A stretch of DNA of 64,000 nucleotides. Origin: Anarhynchus alexandrinus (Eukaryota; Chordata; Aves; Charadriiformes; Charadriidae). Shown here in pieces: positions 49,083 to 59,804 of the stretch (position 1 is the first letter of the stretch; each line of letters begins with the position of its first letter). The notes below the pieces were generated by a model that ran no database searches, had not been told where the DNA came from, and saw nothing but the letters and a program-made list of their open reading frames with translations. The stretch covers positions 7,861,920 through 7,925,919 of the forward strand of contig VUYV01000016.1 of assembly GCA_008711295.1 (NCBI GenBank), read 5' to 3'. The translations under genes were made by a program, and so were the position numbers.

Positions 49083-50217
49083 CCTTTTGTTATGCATTTT
49101 AATAACAGGGAGTTGTTCGATTCTGATTTTTATACAACCAATTATACATTAACATGTACACATAGTCAATTCCAGTCACAGTGTATATATATTTTTGGAT
49201 GCGCAGCAATATAAAATGACTTCAACCTGTATATACATGTGCAAGTCTGAATGAGTCCTGAGTAATTTTAAAGTACTATTAGTTAAATCCTGTAAATTTT
49301 AATCGATGGAAATAAAACTCAGGTTTTACAGTGTTATGCTATTATGAAGAAGCTATTTTTCAAAAAAAAAAAAAAAGAAATATAGCACTTTGCATTAGCG
49401 TTATGCATAGCTAAGAGCTCTGTACAGTGCACAGTATCCACTTACAGTCCGGGTAATTAGAAAATCTGAAAAGATGCTGACCGCATTCTTCAGTAACTAT
49501 TGCTTCCTCTGCTTCTTAATGGCGAGTGACTCGTTCTGCTTCAAAACAACCAAGTGTGGAAGACTTCTATGGAGTTTCATTTATATTCTTTCTGCTGCAT
49601 ATATTTTTGTAAACATTCAAGTTGCCCAGGCCCTTTAATTCTTCGGAGGAAAACGACACAATTATACAGTCAGAGAGTTAAAATGTGTGTCCAGGAGGGG
49701 AAAAAAGAAACAACAGTGGAGTATGAGGATTATCTTAAATGCCACAGTGTGTCGTAAGGAAACAAAATAGGAAATATTCTTTAAGGAAGAGCTTAGACAG
49801 AAACTGAAAGGCTGCTCGGAAACCCTCTGTCAGTATGACACACCACCCCAGTAAACGCGAGATGCTCTCGCACCACCAGAACAAATTGTCTGAGCAAATA
49901 GAAAGGAAGCACTCCCGCTAAGGAGCGGATCCAAACACAGCATGAGAGTCAGAATCTTTGTACAGTATCAACAGAGCAACTTACACAAAAGATGTCTGTA
50001 TACCCCGTGCCAGGCAAATGCAGGCACTAATACGAGAGCTGGTAAAGGACACAGGCGAGCGCTGGGGTGTAGCTGTCTTTAACTGGAGTAGTTTGGATGC
50101 AACTTCCCAGGTATGGAGGAAGATAGCTGTCTTTCTTCCCTCCGTTTCTCTCGCACCACAAAAATGAAGGCACAACTCCGACTGGGCTCCTCCGGCAGAA
50201 GGGTCCTGGCCCAAAAG
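49083..50217 (-). other. Candidate 3' untranslated region of the terminal exon
   Basis: The minus strand runs from the TAA at 50220-50218 without a repeat insertion and becomes AT-rich towards its end (49.1-49.6 kb), with TGTATATA-type Pumilio-like words near 49220-49240, a composition usual for vertebrate 3' UTRs. It closes with ATTAAA at 49103-49098, a plausible cleavage point about 15 nt further on, and GU-rich GTTTTGTGTG at about 49079-49070. The length, about 1.13 kb, is ordinary. The call rests on this signal order and would be settled by RNA data. Confidence 0.4.
49098..49103 (-). terminator. ATTAAA polyadenylation signal with GU-rich downstream element
   Basis: The hexamer ATTAAA is the commonest variant of AATAAA. 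It is followed on the minus strand by about 15 bases ending AAAAGG and then by GTAAGTTTTGTGTG. Hexamer, spacing and GU-rich element match a standard vertebrate poly(A) site. The GTAAGT within it could alternatively be read as a splice donor, but no open frame leads into it. Confidence 0.45.
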
Positions 50218-50376
50218 TTAGCTAGTCCCGTGGCTGCTATAGTCAAAAACGCCTTTCCTGAAGAAAGGTGAGAATTCGCAGATGGTGTGTTTTGACAGAG
50301 TTAGCCCCACTTTATCAATGTGCAGTGGAGACGATGGAGATTGCAGCATTGCAGAGAAAAAGCTCCTGAGGTATTT
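50218..50376 (-). CDS. Candidate terminal coding exon of an unidentified gene
   Basis: On the minus strand the pyrimidine-rich CATTTCATTCCACAG ends at 50377, and the exon starts at 50376 with AAATACCTC. One frame stays open for 52 codons and ends in TAA at 50220-50218. The peptide begins KYLRSFFSAMLQ, passes through PLHIDKVGLTLSKH and ends with SPFFRKGVFDYSSHGTS. It is mixed and non-repetitive, not Lys/Phe-rich low complexity. No signal peptide, membrane segment or motif known to me is visible, and I do not recognise the family. The other two frames stop after 20 and 26 codons. An open stretch of this length has roughly an 8% chance of arising at random, so the case rests on acceptor, frame, 3' UTR-like sequence and poly(A) signal together. 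Earlier exons are not found up to 64 kb. Confidence 0.42.
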   Translation of the reverse strand, partial: KYLRSFFSAMLQSPSSPLHIDKVGLTLSKHTICEFSPFFRKGVFDYSSHGTS

Positions 50377-50627
50377 CTGTGGAATGAAATGCAAAATGTC
50401 ATAAGGTTTAGTTGGTCAAATTGATTATAACCACATTGAAGAATTAAGTGAACAGCGGTATGAAAAAAAAAAGGAAAAATCTCTACGGACTGTGAAAAGT
50501 CCTTCTAATAACCATCAGCATTTAAATCCATCCATAAAACAGGGCTACTGAAATAGCTGTATTGAGCTCAGGAAAAGCAGAAAAGAAGTATTTTTCACTT
50601 TCTTCCCCTGCCAAGCTTAGTAACTGT
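50377..50627. other. Intron-like sequence before the candidate terminal exon
   Basis: The part next to the exon holds the acceptor and its pyrimidine tract on the minus strand. The rest is AT-rich, with an A-run at 50462-50473. Nothing else is recognised. Confidence 0.35.
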
Positions 50628-50687
50628 TTTATTCTGTGCTTGCGTGATGCTTTCTGCTTTATTCTGTAGTCATGTAATGCTTTCTGC
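50628..50687 (+). repeat. 30-bp tandem duplication, two copies about 80% identical
   Basis: Both copies begin TTTATTCTGT and end ATGCTTTCTGC, with six differences in the middle. The first copy is 50628-50657 and the second 50658-50687. It is an isolated local duplication and not part of a longer array. Confidence 0.85.
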
Positions 50688-53600
50688 TAATCATGACCTG
50701 CTAATACCGCTGTCTAGCATTACCAAACACTACAGCAGATGCAAACCTCCAATCCATTCTGCAGGAATTTCACTACATATGGACACAAAAGGCCTTCAGA
50801 AATCTTTCCCTCATCAAGCCTCCACAGTCCTTGCATCGAAAAGGATTTGTTTTGATCAAGGCCATCTGCACAAAGATTGCATGACTTCCATATTATCTGA
50901 GAACCTACCAGCATCTTTTCACTGAGTTGCCCTCTAAATTTCATGGTTTTTTAAGTCTTAGACATAAGAAACATTCCCCTTCCCAAAAGTTAATATTCAC
51001 TGTGTGACTTGCATCCATTTGTACCTGGAGAAAGTGTGGCAGATGCACATTAACACAAAGCTAGGTTTCACAAACCTGATGGGGTTTCCTTCACATACGG
51101 GTTGAATTATTACAATAATTTACCACAATTTAAGAAGTTATATTTATAAATTTTGAATGAAACACAGTAGATAAAATGTTGATTAGGCAGGTACTAAAAA
51201 AGTACCCTTCATCACCCAAATAGTTGTCAGGCAAATCTCATATGCAGCGCAGGGATAAACTCTTGCTCTGCTATAGACTGACCACACAAAAAGATAACTC
51301 GAGAAATTATTCACAAATCTTGGATGCAGTGGGAAATGTATCGGCAAGACACAACAGCACCATCTCCTATGAAGACCACAAGGTTTAGTTATTTGAATGC
51401 AGCAGCTTTGGGGTCATGGAAGTGGTTCTATGTTTGGGAAGCAGTCCTAATTATTCACTCTCTCCTCAAGGAGAATTCCTCCATGGTCTAAAAACCTGTT
51501 ATCTATTTATGTGCCTTGGAAACCAGCTGTATTAGTGTCACAGAAAGCAGGATAACAAAAAACAACCAAAAAAAAGCAGCTGGCACATAAGCTATTCTCT
51601 TGGCAGGACTGGTGAATTTTCTTTTTTATTTAGATCTCCCACAGGTTGTATTAATGTTCATGAAAAAAATTTCATTACAAAAATGCCTTCAAGATGAATT
51701 CCAACAGACTAAGAGGTAATTTAAAGCGAGCAACAGATGTCATATCAACATTTGTCATAATTAGTTCACAAAGTAGGGCCCTTTAAAAAAAAGCCCCAAT
51801 CCAGTAATGCCTGAAGAATGAATATGGTAGAAAATCAAATGTAAAACACAGCATCCTGTTAGAGTTTTAGCGCTGTACTGAAAAGTTACTGCAGTAATTC
51901 CAGTTTATGGCTATTGAAGGCTCAAAGGTACCCAAATATCTCACCGGAGACATTACAAGACCTATCGCATTCACCTTGGTATGTATGGCCAGATAATTGA
52001 CTGTCATGCCTTTCCTGTAGAGCCATTACTCATTGTTTTGGCATCCTCTGCTATAAGCGTATACTTATCTGACAGGGAAACACGAGGAACAGCAGACAGA
52101 CTTATTTTCCCAGATCTGCGCACAGGAGTTGCTCAGTGAATATCACAGATTCTTTGAACATGAAAAAGATCCTCGGGAAAACGGCAACAAGCAGACCCTA
52201 CCAGATTATGCCGGAATTCATTGTATTAAGGTTTCCAGCCATATGGCTTGGCATTATGTGCTCTTCAACAACCACCTCTGAGCAAATTAGCCCTCTTTTA
52301 AATCCCATATCTGCATTTGCCCTTGTTTGCAATGCTGATGTGTTAGCATAGCACAGAGCTGATGTGCCCTTGACACGAAGAAGCTGCTGCTTCGATGCAA
52401 TAAAGGCTGCTCTGCCCAGATATGCTGGCTAGGAGTTCAGTCCCGTAGCGAGGGAAACAGGGATTGATGGCAGAAGTGTTTGCTCACACCACAAGCATAT
52501 GCCTCAATTACAGAGCTGTGGGCAGGCACTAAGGGGGAAGGTTGTTCTCTCCTGGTGGCTGCGACGTGGACGACGAAACGGTAGGAGAAAAGGAAGAGTG
52601 GTGCTCCTTACCGGTGTGTGGAAAGACGCTTCCCAAATTCAGATGGGATGGGGAGAGAATAAGGGTCACAGCAAGCAGGGAAAGGGGCAGAAGCACATCA
52701 ACACCAAGTGCCAGAGATGACGGAAAGAAAACTTTCTTAGAGACCCCAAAGGGACTCGCACGGACTTTGTTGCAACCCAGGAAGGCACTGGAAGCTGCTG
52801 GAGCGGCAGCAAGGCTAGATGGAAGGATCTCCTGTGTCAGGACTCTGGGCAGAGGGAGAGTTGTTTTCAAAGCTTTTATATTAAATCCATTTCCAGCAGC
52901 AGATATGATTTTTTTCTCTATTTACAGAATAATGTTATTTGTGCTGAGTTAAAACTAGGTGGGAAGCACTCTGGTATGTTTTGATGTGCTCCATTAAAAA
53001 AAAAAAATTTCTTAGCAGACAGCGGCAAGCTCCAGGTGCTTTCACAGAAACATGTCCAAATTTTATACAAATTAGTGCTGTGACTTCCTACCAGCACTTC
53101 ACCAATAGCATCTAAATCATTGTCCCTAGTATGCCAAGCACTACATTATCGCAATCCTTCTTTTGCTAGGTTGGTAGGATTACCTTGGAAAGAAAAAACT
53201 AGGTAACTGCTACAAATATTCCAAAAGGCTTGGGATTACTACTCATTTTCGTTTGTTAGTCTTTCAAAACTCTAGCCATTTGTTCTGGATTATTTAGTCT
53301 GGTAATCAGTGCTCTTCCAAATGCACTTAGGAGTTTCATTTCACTAACAGCGTTCAACCCACTACATCGCCTGGTTTGCTGGAAAACATCCTAATTATGA
53401 ATTTGTAAACATTTCAATGTGAGGGCATGGGATCCTGGCACTGTTATGGGATGTAAAACAGGTAACTTACACACCGATGGTGTTGGTTGCTCCGTCTCAA
53501 CACACATTCAGGAACACTAGTTTAGAGAATAGAAATACTCGTGGCATGTATAAAACTCTTAAAGATCGAAAGCCGTGTTAAAAGAAATCCAAAATAGGAA

Positions 53601-56600
53601 AAGCAGCAGTTTTGCCCTCTTGGCATGCATTGCAACCTTTGTGGCCTTTAACTTAAAAGTGATGACAGCCATACTGGTAAGTTTTAACTTTGTATTCTAA
53701 GTGTTTGCAAAGGAAACATGATTGGAGAAAGTGTTGTGAGGCCAAAAGGTTTTTCTTTACTTACTACTTTGAGCAGCTTTCCCTCCCTTTTAATTATGCG
53801 AATAGCAAAATGGCAACAATTTTAAAAGCCTATTAAAAATCATTTTAATAGGGTTCACCTTTTTAGCAGTAGGCCAGCATTCATCTCGTGCTCAATCCAT
53901 CAGCACAGCAAAGTCATTCTAATGATTTTTGCACTACTTCGTGATGTGGGGACCTCATAATTTTATACATTTTAATATAAATCCATAACTTAATTTAAAG
54001 TTATTAAAGTTATTACAATCAAAACGCTTTGTGGAATGTGAAAGTGTTCTTATCATCCTTGCAATTGTGGCATATTAAAGAGGAATTCAGTTCAATGACA
54101 TTGTTCTCATAATCCATTACAAACAGCGACAGCCTCAGAGACCAATAGCAGAGCTTAGGAAGAATTGGATTTTTCATTAAACTTCGGTGTGTTTAAAAAC
54201 TCATCAACTCTTGTACTTCCAGAATGTGAAGAAACTTTGAGCTTTCTCTCTCCTACTGCTGTGTCTAGCAATTTCCTCAAAAAAGTCAGTGTTTTAAATT
54301 CTTTAAATATAACACTTAACAATTAGCATAATAAATACCACCTGCTAATATTTGAGGGAGCTGAAAGCACCACAAACCTCAGTAAGATAAGCCTTACAAG
54401 GCTTTGGGGATTTTTGAAACAATAGCTCTTTTTCTTTGAAACACCACCCCCACTCTCAACACCTACACATCAATCTGACAGTCAAAAGCTTTACCACAAG
54501 GTCACAGAAGGTCATCGGTGGCAGAGGCAGGACTAATTAACTTGCTCATCTTACTTCGAGCATTGGCTCCTCTCTCCCTTTAATACAGATGCTTGTTTCT
54601 CTCAGCACCAATCACGTAATCATTCTGTTGACTCGTGTTAAGTGCTGCAAGCTTTAAATCAAATCTTGATTTGAATTATTCATCGAGCAAAGCATATGCA
54701 GGTATCAACAGCTGTTTTCTATAGGATAGGAATCTGATTACAAAAAGAGAGACGGATTGAAGCACATTCCCTGACTCTGAAAAAACACATTATGCTGCAA
54801 TTAGATATTTGCAAAGTAAGATCTTCCTGGGGAAGACACTAGCCCAAAACAAGCGGACAGGAACATGCTTCACTTCCACTCTGTGATCGCAAAAATAAGG
54901 ATCTGCTCAGAAGACAATGCATGCAAAGGGAGCCTGCTGTAACACAGGAATGGGAGTGCATCTCCTGCCTCTGTCTTCTAGAAAGAGGCAAATATGTCTT
55001 GGGCATATACAAAGGAAAATGAACATTTGGGGATCCTTCCCCAAATTAACCAACTTTCTCTTTTTTGGACCTTTCCACTGGTGTCTTAAAGAGAGAAAAA
55101 AAAATAAAAATACTTCCAGGGTGATTTTTCAAATACGAAACACAGCAGAAATGCCAGCTACAGCACTAACGACAGTCCCTACCAACAAAAAAAGCGCCTA
55201 GTTTAAACAGCACTGACAGGCAATGGTGTCCCGCAGAGACTTCAGGCTGGCAAAGAGCCCTGTCTGGGGTGATGATACGGAATCCGAAGAGAATAGATTG
55301 CACATTTTCCCAAGAAAAACAGGATTCAAACTACTCATTGGATCTGCTTCTTCCTTGTGTTTTTTTTTCTTCCTGGCAAAAGTCAGAGGGAATTAACACG
55401 CTGTATGGGAGGTAAGCTGGGCTTGCAGCCTGTGATACCACTGGGAGAGCACAGAAGACAAGAACCCTTAGGAAAAGGGCTGCAAGCTAAGCCTCATCCA
55501 GGACACACATCACATCTCAAACCCCACACAGGACTGGATTATCCGAGTCAGGTGTGGAGGACAAGAAAAGCCATTAGCCACAATATAGGAAGCTTCTTTA
55601 TGAACCGAGTTCCAAGGGATTGGGTTCTCTTATGACAAATATACCAACATTGCACAGAGAGGGGTACTCAAACTGTCCAAACCAAGATGTTTTGTCCAGG
55701 CAGTGGTCCCAGCAGGCTCCTCTTGTGGTCTGTAAGGATAGCTCAGCCCCCCATGTCACGATTCAGTTCACCACAGTTCAGCTTCTGCCCTGTGCCTGCC
55801 ACCAAAACCATCGCCCCTTCCCTTGGGGACCACCTGAGGCTGAACTGGCTAATTGGGAGTGAGTAATTGCCAGCATTAATGCTCTGGTAGCACTCTAAAA
55901 GTAGTTTCAGATCCATTTCTGAATTTATTAAATTTGAGTGAGCAGGGAAAGAATTGACAGATAGCAAGATCATAAAATACAAGGTGGCATTGCTTTGGAG
56001 TACAGCCACTCAAAAGAATGGGGCACCGTACGCAGACTATGACTAATATCTTCACCGCCAGCCATTCAAGATTAGGATCAACTCTCCGCTCACCAGATAT
56101 AACTAGCGCAGAAACATTTCGGTCTTGTGTGGGGTTTTCTTTTTCTTTTTTTAATAAAGAAAACACGAGGCTTCAATTCTTTTCCCCAACACCTCAACAT
56201 ATATTGCAAGATATCATAAAGCAGTTCTGAGTAAAATATGTGAGCAGGACAGCATGTGATATTCAATATCTCCAGTGATATTTTAGGCCCTTCAGGAAGT
56301 ACCTAATGTCACCTCTGGATTCATACACATTTATCTTCTGCACACACCCTGAGGTCATTACGTGCAGCTGTGATTTCATAGCGATGAGAAAAAGACTTAC
56401 TGTCTGGGAGACTACCCGGTGCCTGAAAAAGTCTTATTTCTATGAAAAATTTGGAGAGAAAGCTTCCAAAATTATGACATGATCACCTGGGCCGCTATCT
56501 TTGGCAGAAAGACCAGGATGGCTGGGCTCTCCTGACAAAAACTACAGTATTAGACACTGTCAAAGTTGTGCAAAGCTTCCTTGAGGAGTCAGAGGTAAAC

Positions 56601-59486
56601 AAATGCCCCCAGAACGTATCTATCCCACAGGTACCAGAGACCTTGCTCCAGTTGCACACAACTCGCGTGAGCACGGAGACATTTTTCAAGAGAACAAAGA
56701 CAGATTCACACATGTTTACAAATGACAAGTCAATACCACGTTGGTCATAATATTAAAGGGGGGGGAGTTATTTGCTTCAGATTGGCAGGCATTAATTAGG
56801 CTCAAGGCTGGATTAACTGGCTTCCCATTACACAAGCTGAGAATAAAGGATTGACTCGTTTTAATCAAACCCTTCCTGTTCACTTTGATTAGGCCTAATC
56901 AGAAGCAAGGTTCTTTGCAGATAATACCCAGCAGTCATTGAAGAAAGAAGTTTTTTTAAAAAATAAATAAATCAAGACCTTCCCAATCAGTATCGCCTTA
57001 CCCTGTGTTCGCATGTCTTTACCTCTACATAACAACTCCACCCTATGCACCGATTTCCATCCAAAACAAATTCTACATGTAGCTTCTACGGACAATTCTA
57101 CAGCCATGCACAACGCACATCAGTGGCTCCCCCGAAGCACACCTATGTTAAACTTCCAGCTGTCCTACTGGCCAACTTTGCTTGCACAAATGTCCTCTTA
57201 CCCATGCAAGCCTGGCACCCCAGGAACCAGTACGGCTGGGGATGCAGGTTGTTTTTTCTTTAATATACTAGCAAATATCTTGCCAAGTTGACTGAGTTAC
57301 ACGTGTGTAAACTCCAAACTTGTTAGACTGAGCTTGTTTGCTAAGGAGATAGATAGGAGGAGATGAGACTGAAAGCTCCTACCAAAAATTTAATGTAGCT
57401 CATTCATTACTGAACAGATTTACCTATATAGCTCCCAAGTGTTAACATGGCTGTAAATGCTGGATCTATAAAACCAGAAGTTTACTTTGATTGCGAAGAG
57501 TTCAGCCTTTCCTTTTGTTGGAGCTGCAAAACTGAACTATAGAGACTTGTGTTCTTGCCACTGCAGTGGCACTGGCATGGCAACAGACTGTGTTGGTGGT
57601 GGACTTAACCCGAAGCAGAGAGAGAAGCAGCAATGCCATACACACCACTCCTCTGGGCATGTTTAGAGGTGACTAAATGACTCTGTAACTAAGCGGGTAA
57701 GAATCGTGATCTTTACGCTGCTAAATTCCATTAAAAAACCCAGACTTACATTTTTAGCCCCTTGGGAAACTCTCCCCATGTTTTTTATGCACAGCATAAT
57801 GCAGGTTCCTTGAATCAGGATTAGTTTCCTTCACAGCTATACAGGTGAAAGCAGATTTTACCACTACATCTCCAGAAGTGTTTGAGTGCCACTAAAATTT
57901 AATTTTACCCAGGGTGGTACTGAAATTTACTTGAATTCATACACCTTTTTGAATTTTCATAATGTACAAGCATTCTGAGAAATGCCAGTTATGATTCAAG
58001 GTGAAATTGCTCTCCTAGGTTTTCAAAATCCAAACTATTCATTATAGCTATTTAGAGCGTTTTTCTGTGCCAGTCTAATGGCATGAGCACATTATGTTGA
58101 ATTACTATTATGCCGCATCAATTGAATTAACTTCTGAAGTCAGTCTACATCCCAAATTACAATCTTATTCTGCCTGAAATTCATTTAAAATCCACAGGAC
58201 TTAATATTTCTTACAACGCCTGCATGCTAAAAGCTTATATTCATTGGCTTTAAGTAACTCCAATGAAAACTGAATTGTAGGCTGGCAGAAAAAAAGAAGA
58301 AAAAAATACCAGCAAGGGCTATGATTTACAGGTACTCCATCAGTGTGAGCCTTCTTCTGGAAGTGAACGGCCATATTAAAAAAGATCAAAACAGACCTGA
58401 CTAGTGAAGGAAACCAATCTTTTCTCTGGAGCACAAGTCAAAACAAGTCCTGTCAAAAATCTATTCAGAAAGAACACCACCGGGATTGAATTCACCACGC
58501 ATCCCTGGGCCAGCAGAGACGTGTCGTCTGCTGGAGTGGCCTTGGCAAACAGCTACCAAAGCACTTGACATGCATCACCCTCCCGCTTCCTTTGGTGAAA
58601 TCAGATGCTGGAGGACGACGGATACGCTTCCTTTGAAAAGGGATAGCACCGAGTTCAACCCAGTGTCCTTGGTCGAGCGCTCCCTTTATTCATCTGCTCA
58701 CATCTGGATGTTGAGAGCCATTATTGAAGATCGATAAAGGTACAAAACTTCAAAACTTGATTTGTAGGAGGATGTTGGGAAATTTATTCTGAACTGATGG
58801 CAAAACACATTATGATGTGGAGCTAAACTAGAGTTCAAACTATATGCTGTCACATATTCTGAACTTACTAAATCATGATGAACACACCCCCTTTTTTTCT
58901 GATACTCTGAAATCTCTAAAAAGGAAAGAAAAAAAGTCTCCGGATTGCACATCCTGTTCAATTCTTTGGTTGTAATGGAGATAAACATTTTATCACCAAA
59001 GATCTAGTTTTTGAGGTAGGAATCTGAAGTTACACATCTAAAGAAACACACACCAAAATTCTTGTAAAGGGGTATGCATATTATGTAAAGTTGCCTATAG
59101 CAAACTCTGCAAACAGGGGTTTCAGACCTGATTTGAATAAGACACTGAGTTTGAGCAAACGAGACCAAGGGGCTGCTTACGCTCACTGCTCCTTTTGCAC
59201 CCAGTAGCCTGTTGGACTGAAGCTTAAAATTAACTCATCCAGAAAATAACCCCAGGCTTTCACTCCTTCTAAACTACCATATTTCTCTTCTATTGCTATT
59301 ATAAAAATAATGTCTTGCATTTGCTGTGGGCCTGGCTGAGAGTCTACAGTATTTAATCAAAGAAACATTTTATTGGTATAGGATCAACTGCTGATGTCCG
59401 CAAAGTCCTAATTTCAACTTATTTGTATCTAGTGACTGCAATCAATATATAAAATTAATTTTATTTATTCACTTTTTGAAGCCACC
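50688..59486. other. AT-rich single-copy sequence, possible last intron; no exon supported
   Basis: No CR1 or other insertion is recognised in these 8.8 kb, in contrast to 35-40 kb. Conserved-looking AT-rich blocks with TAAT/ATTA words lie near 53.9-54.1 and 58.0-58.2 kb. A strong pyrimidine tract and AG on the minus strand near 55.09 kb leads into a 58-codon open frame without a usable donor. A minus segment at 52014-51945 ends in a good donor, but its frame does not join the frame of the 50.2 kb exon. I therefore call no exon. Confidence 0.45.
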
Positions 59487-59804
59487 ATGCCTCACAAGAG
59501 AAGCAGCACCACTCCAAAAAAGATAAAATGCTTCACTGTTGAGAGCTGCTACAAGTCCTCTTTGAGGGCTGCCGCTTCAAAGAAGAAAAAGCCAGGTGCC
59601 TTGGGCAGCCCCGATGATGCACTGAAGGCTGGGAACCTGACGGGTGAAATTGCTCTCAGATGGCTAACTGCAAAGTTTGACTGTCTGCAGGCAAGGCAAG
59701 ACTTTAGTGTTGCTGCTGAAAAGCAGTTATTTTTGTTTCTAAATATTTTTAAGCAGTTATTAGAGGTTATGAAGGGCACTTGGTGCACTGTGCCTAATCT
59801 ATAA
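59487..59804 (+). CDS. Doubtful 105-codon ORF with optimal start context
   Basis: The ATG sits in GCCACCATG, the ideal vertebrate initiation context. The first 45 residues are basic and Ser/Lys-rich (PHKRSSTTPKKIK, SKKKKPG). The rest is neutral, and the last 25 residues are rich in Phe and Leu. No family is recognised and no promoter or poly(A) signal is obvious. A 79-codon frame is open on the opposite strand over the same bases, which weakens the coding case. It could be chance, a small lineage-specific ORF or a decayed retrocopy. Kept at low confidence because of the start context only. Confidence 0.15.
   Translation: MPHKRSSTTPKKIKCFTVESCYKSSLRAAASKKKKPGALGSPDDALKAGNLTGEIALRWLTAKFDCLQARQDFSVAAEKQLFLFLNIFKQLLEVMKGTWCTVPNL

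Noticed and set aside
51945..52014. Possible minus-strand exon with good donor (CCG|GTGAGA) upstream of the 50.2 kb exon
   Set aside because: Acceptor is poor in pyrimidines, and its open frame ends in a phase that would force a different, 20-codon reading of the terminal exon.
53590..53679. Plus-strand frame with a hydrophobic peptide ending at CTG|GTAAGT
   Set aside because: Upstream sequence is purine-rich without any acceptor, so the donor-like match is probably chance.
54900..55095. Strong pyrimidine tract and AG on the minus strand followed by an open frame of about 58 codons
   Set aside because: No usable donor before the stop and no poly(A) signal nearby; the pyrimidine tract is probably just an A-rich stretch read in reverse.
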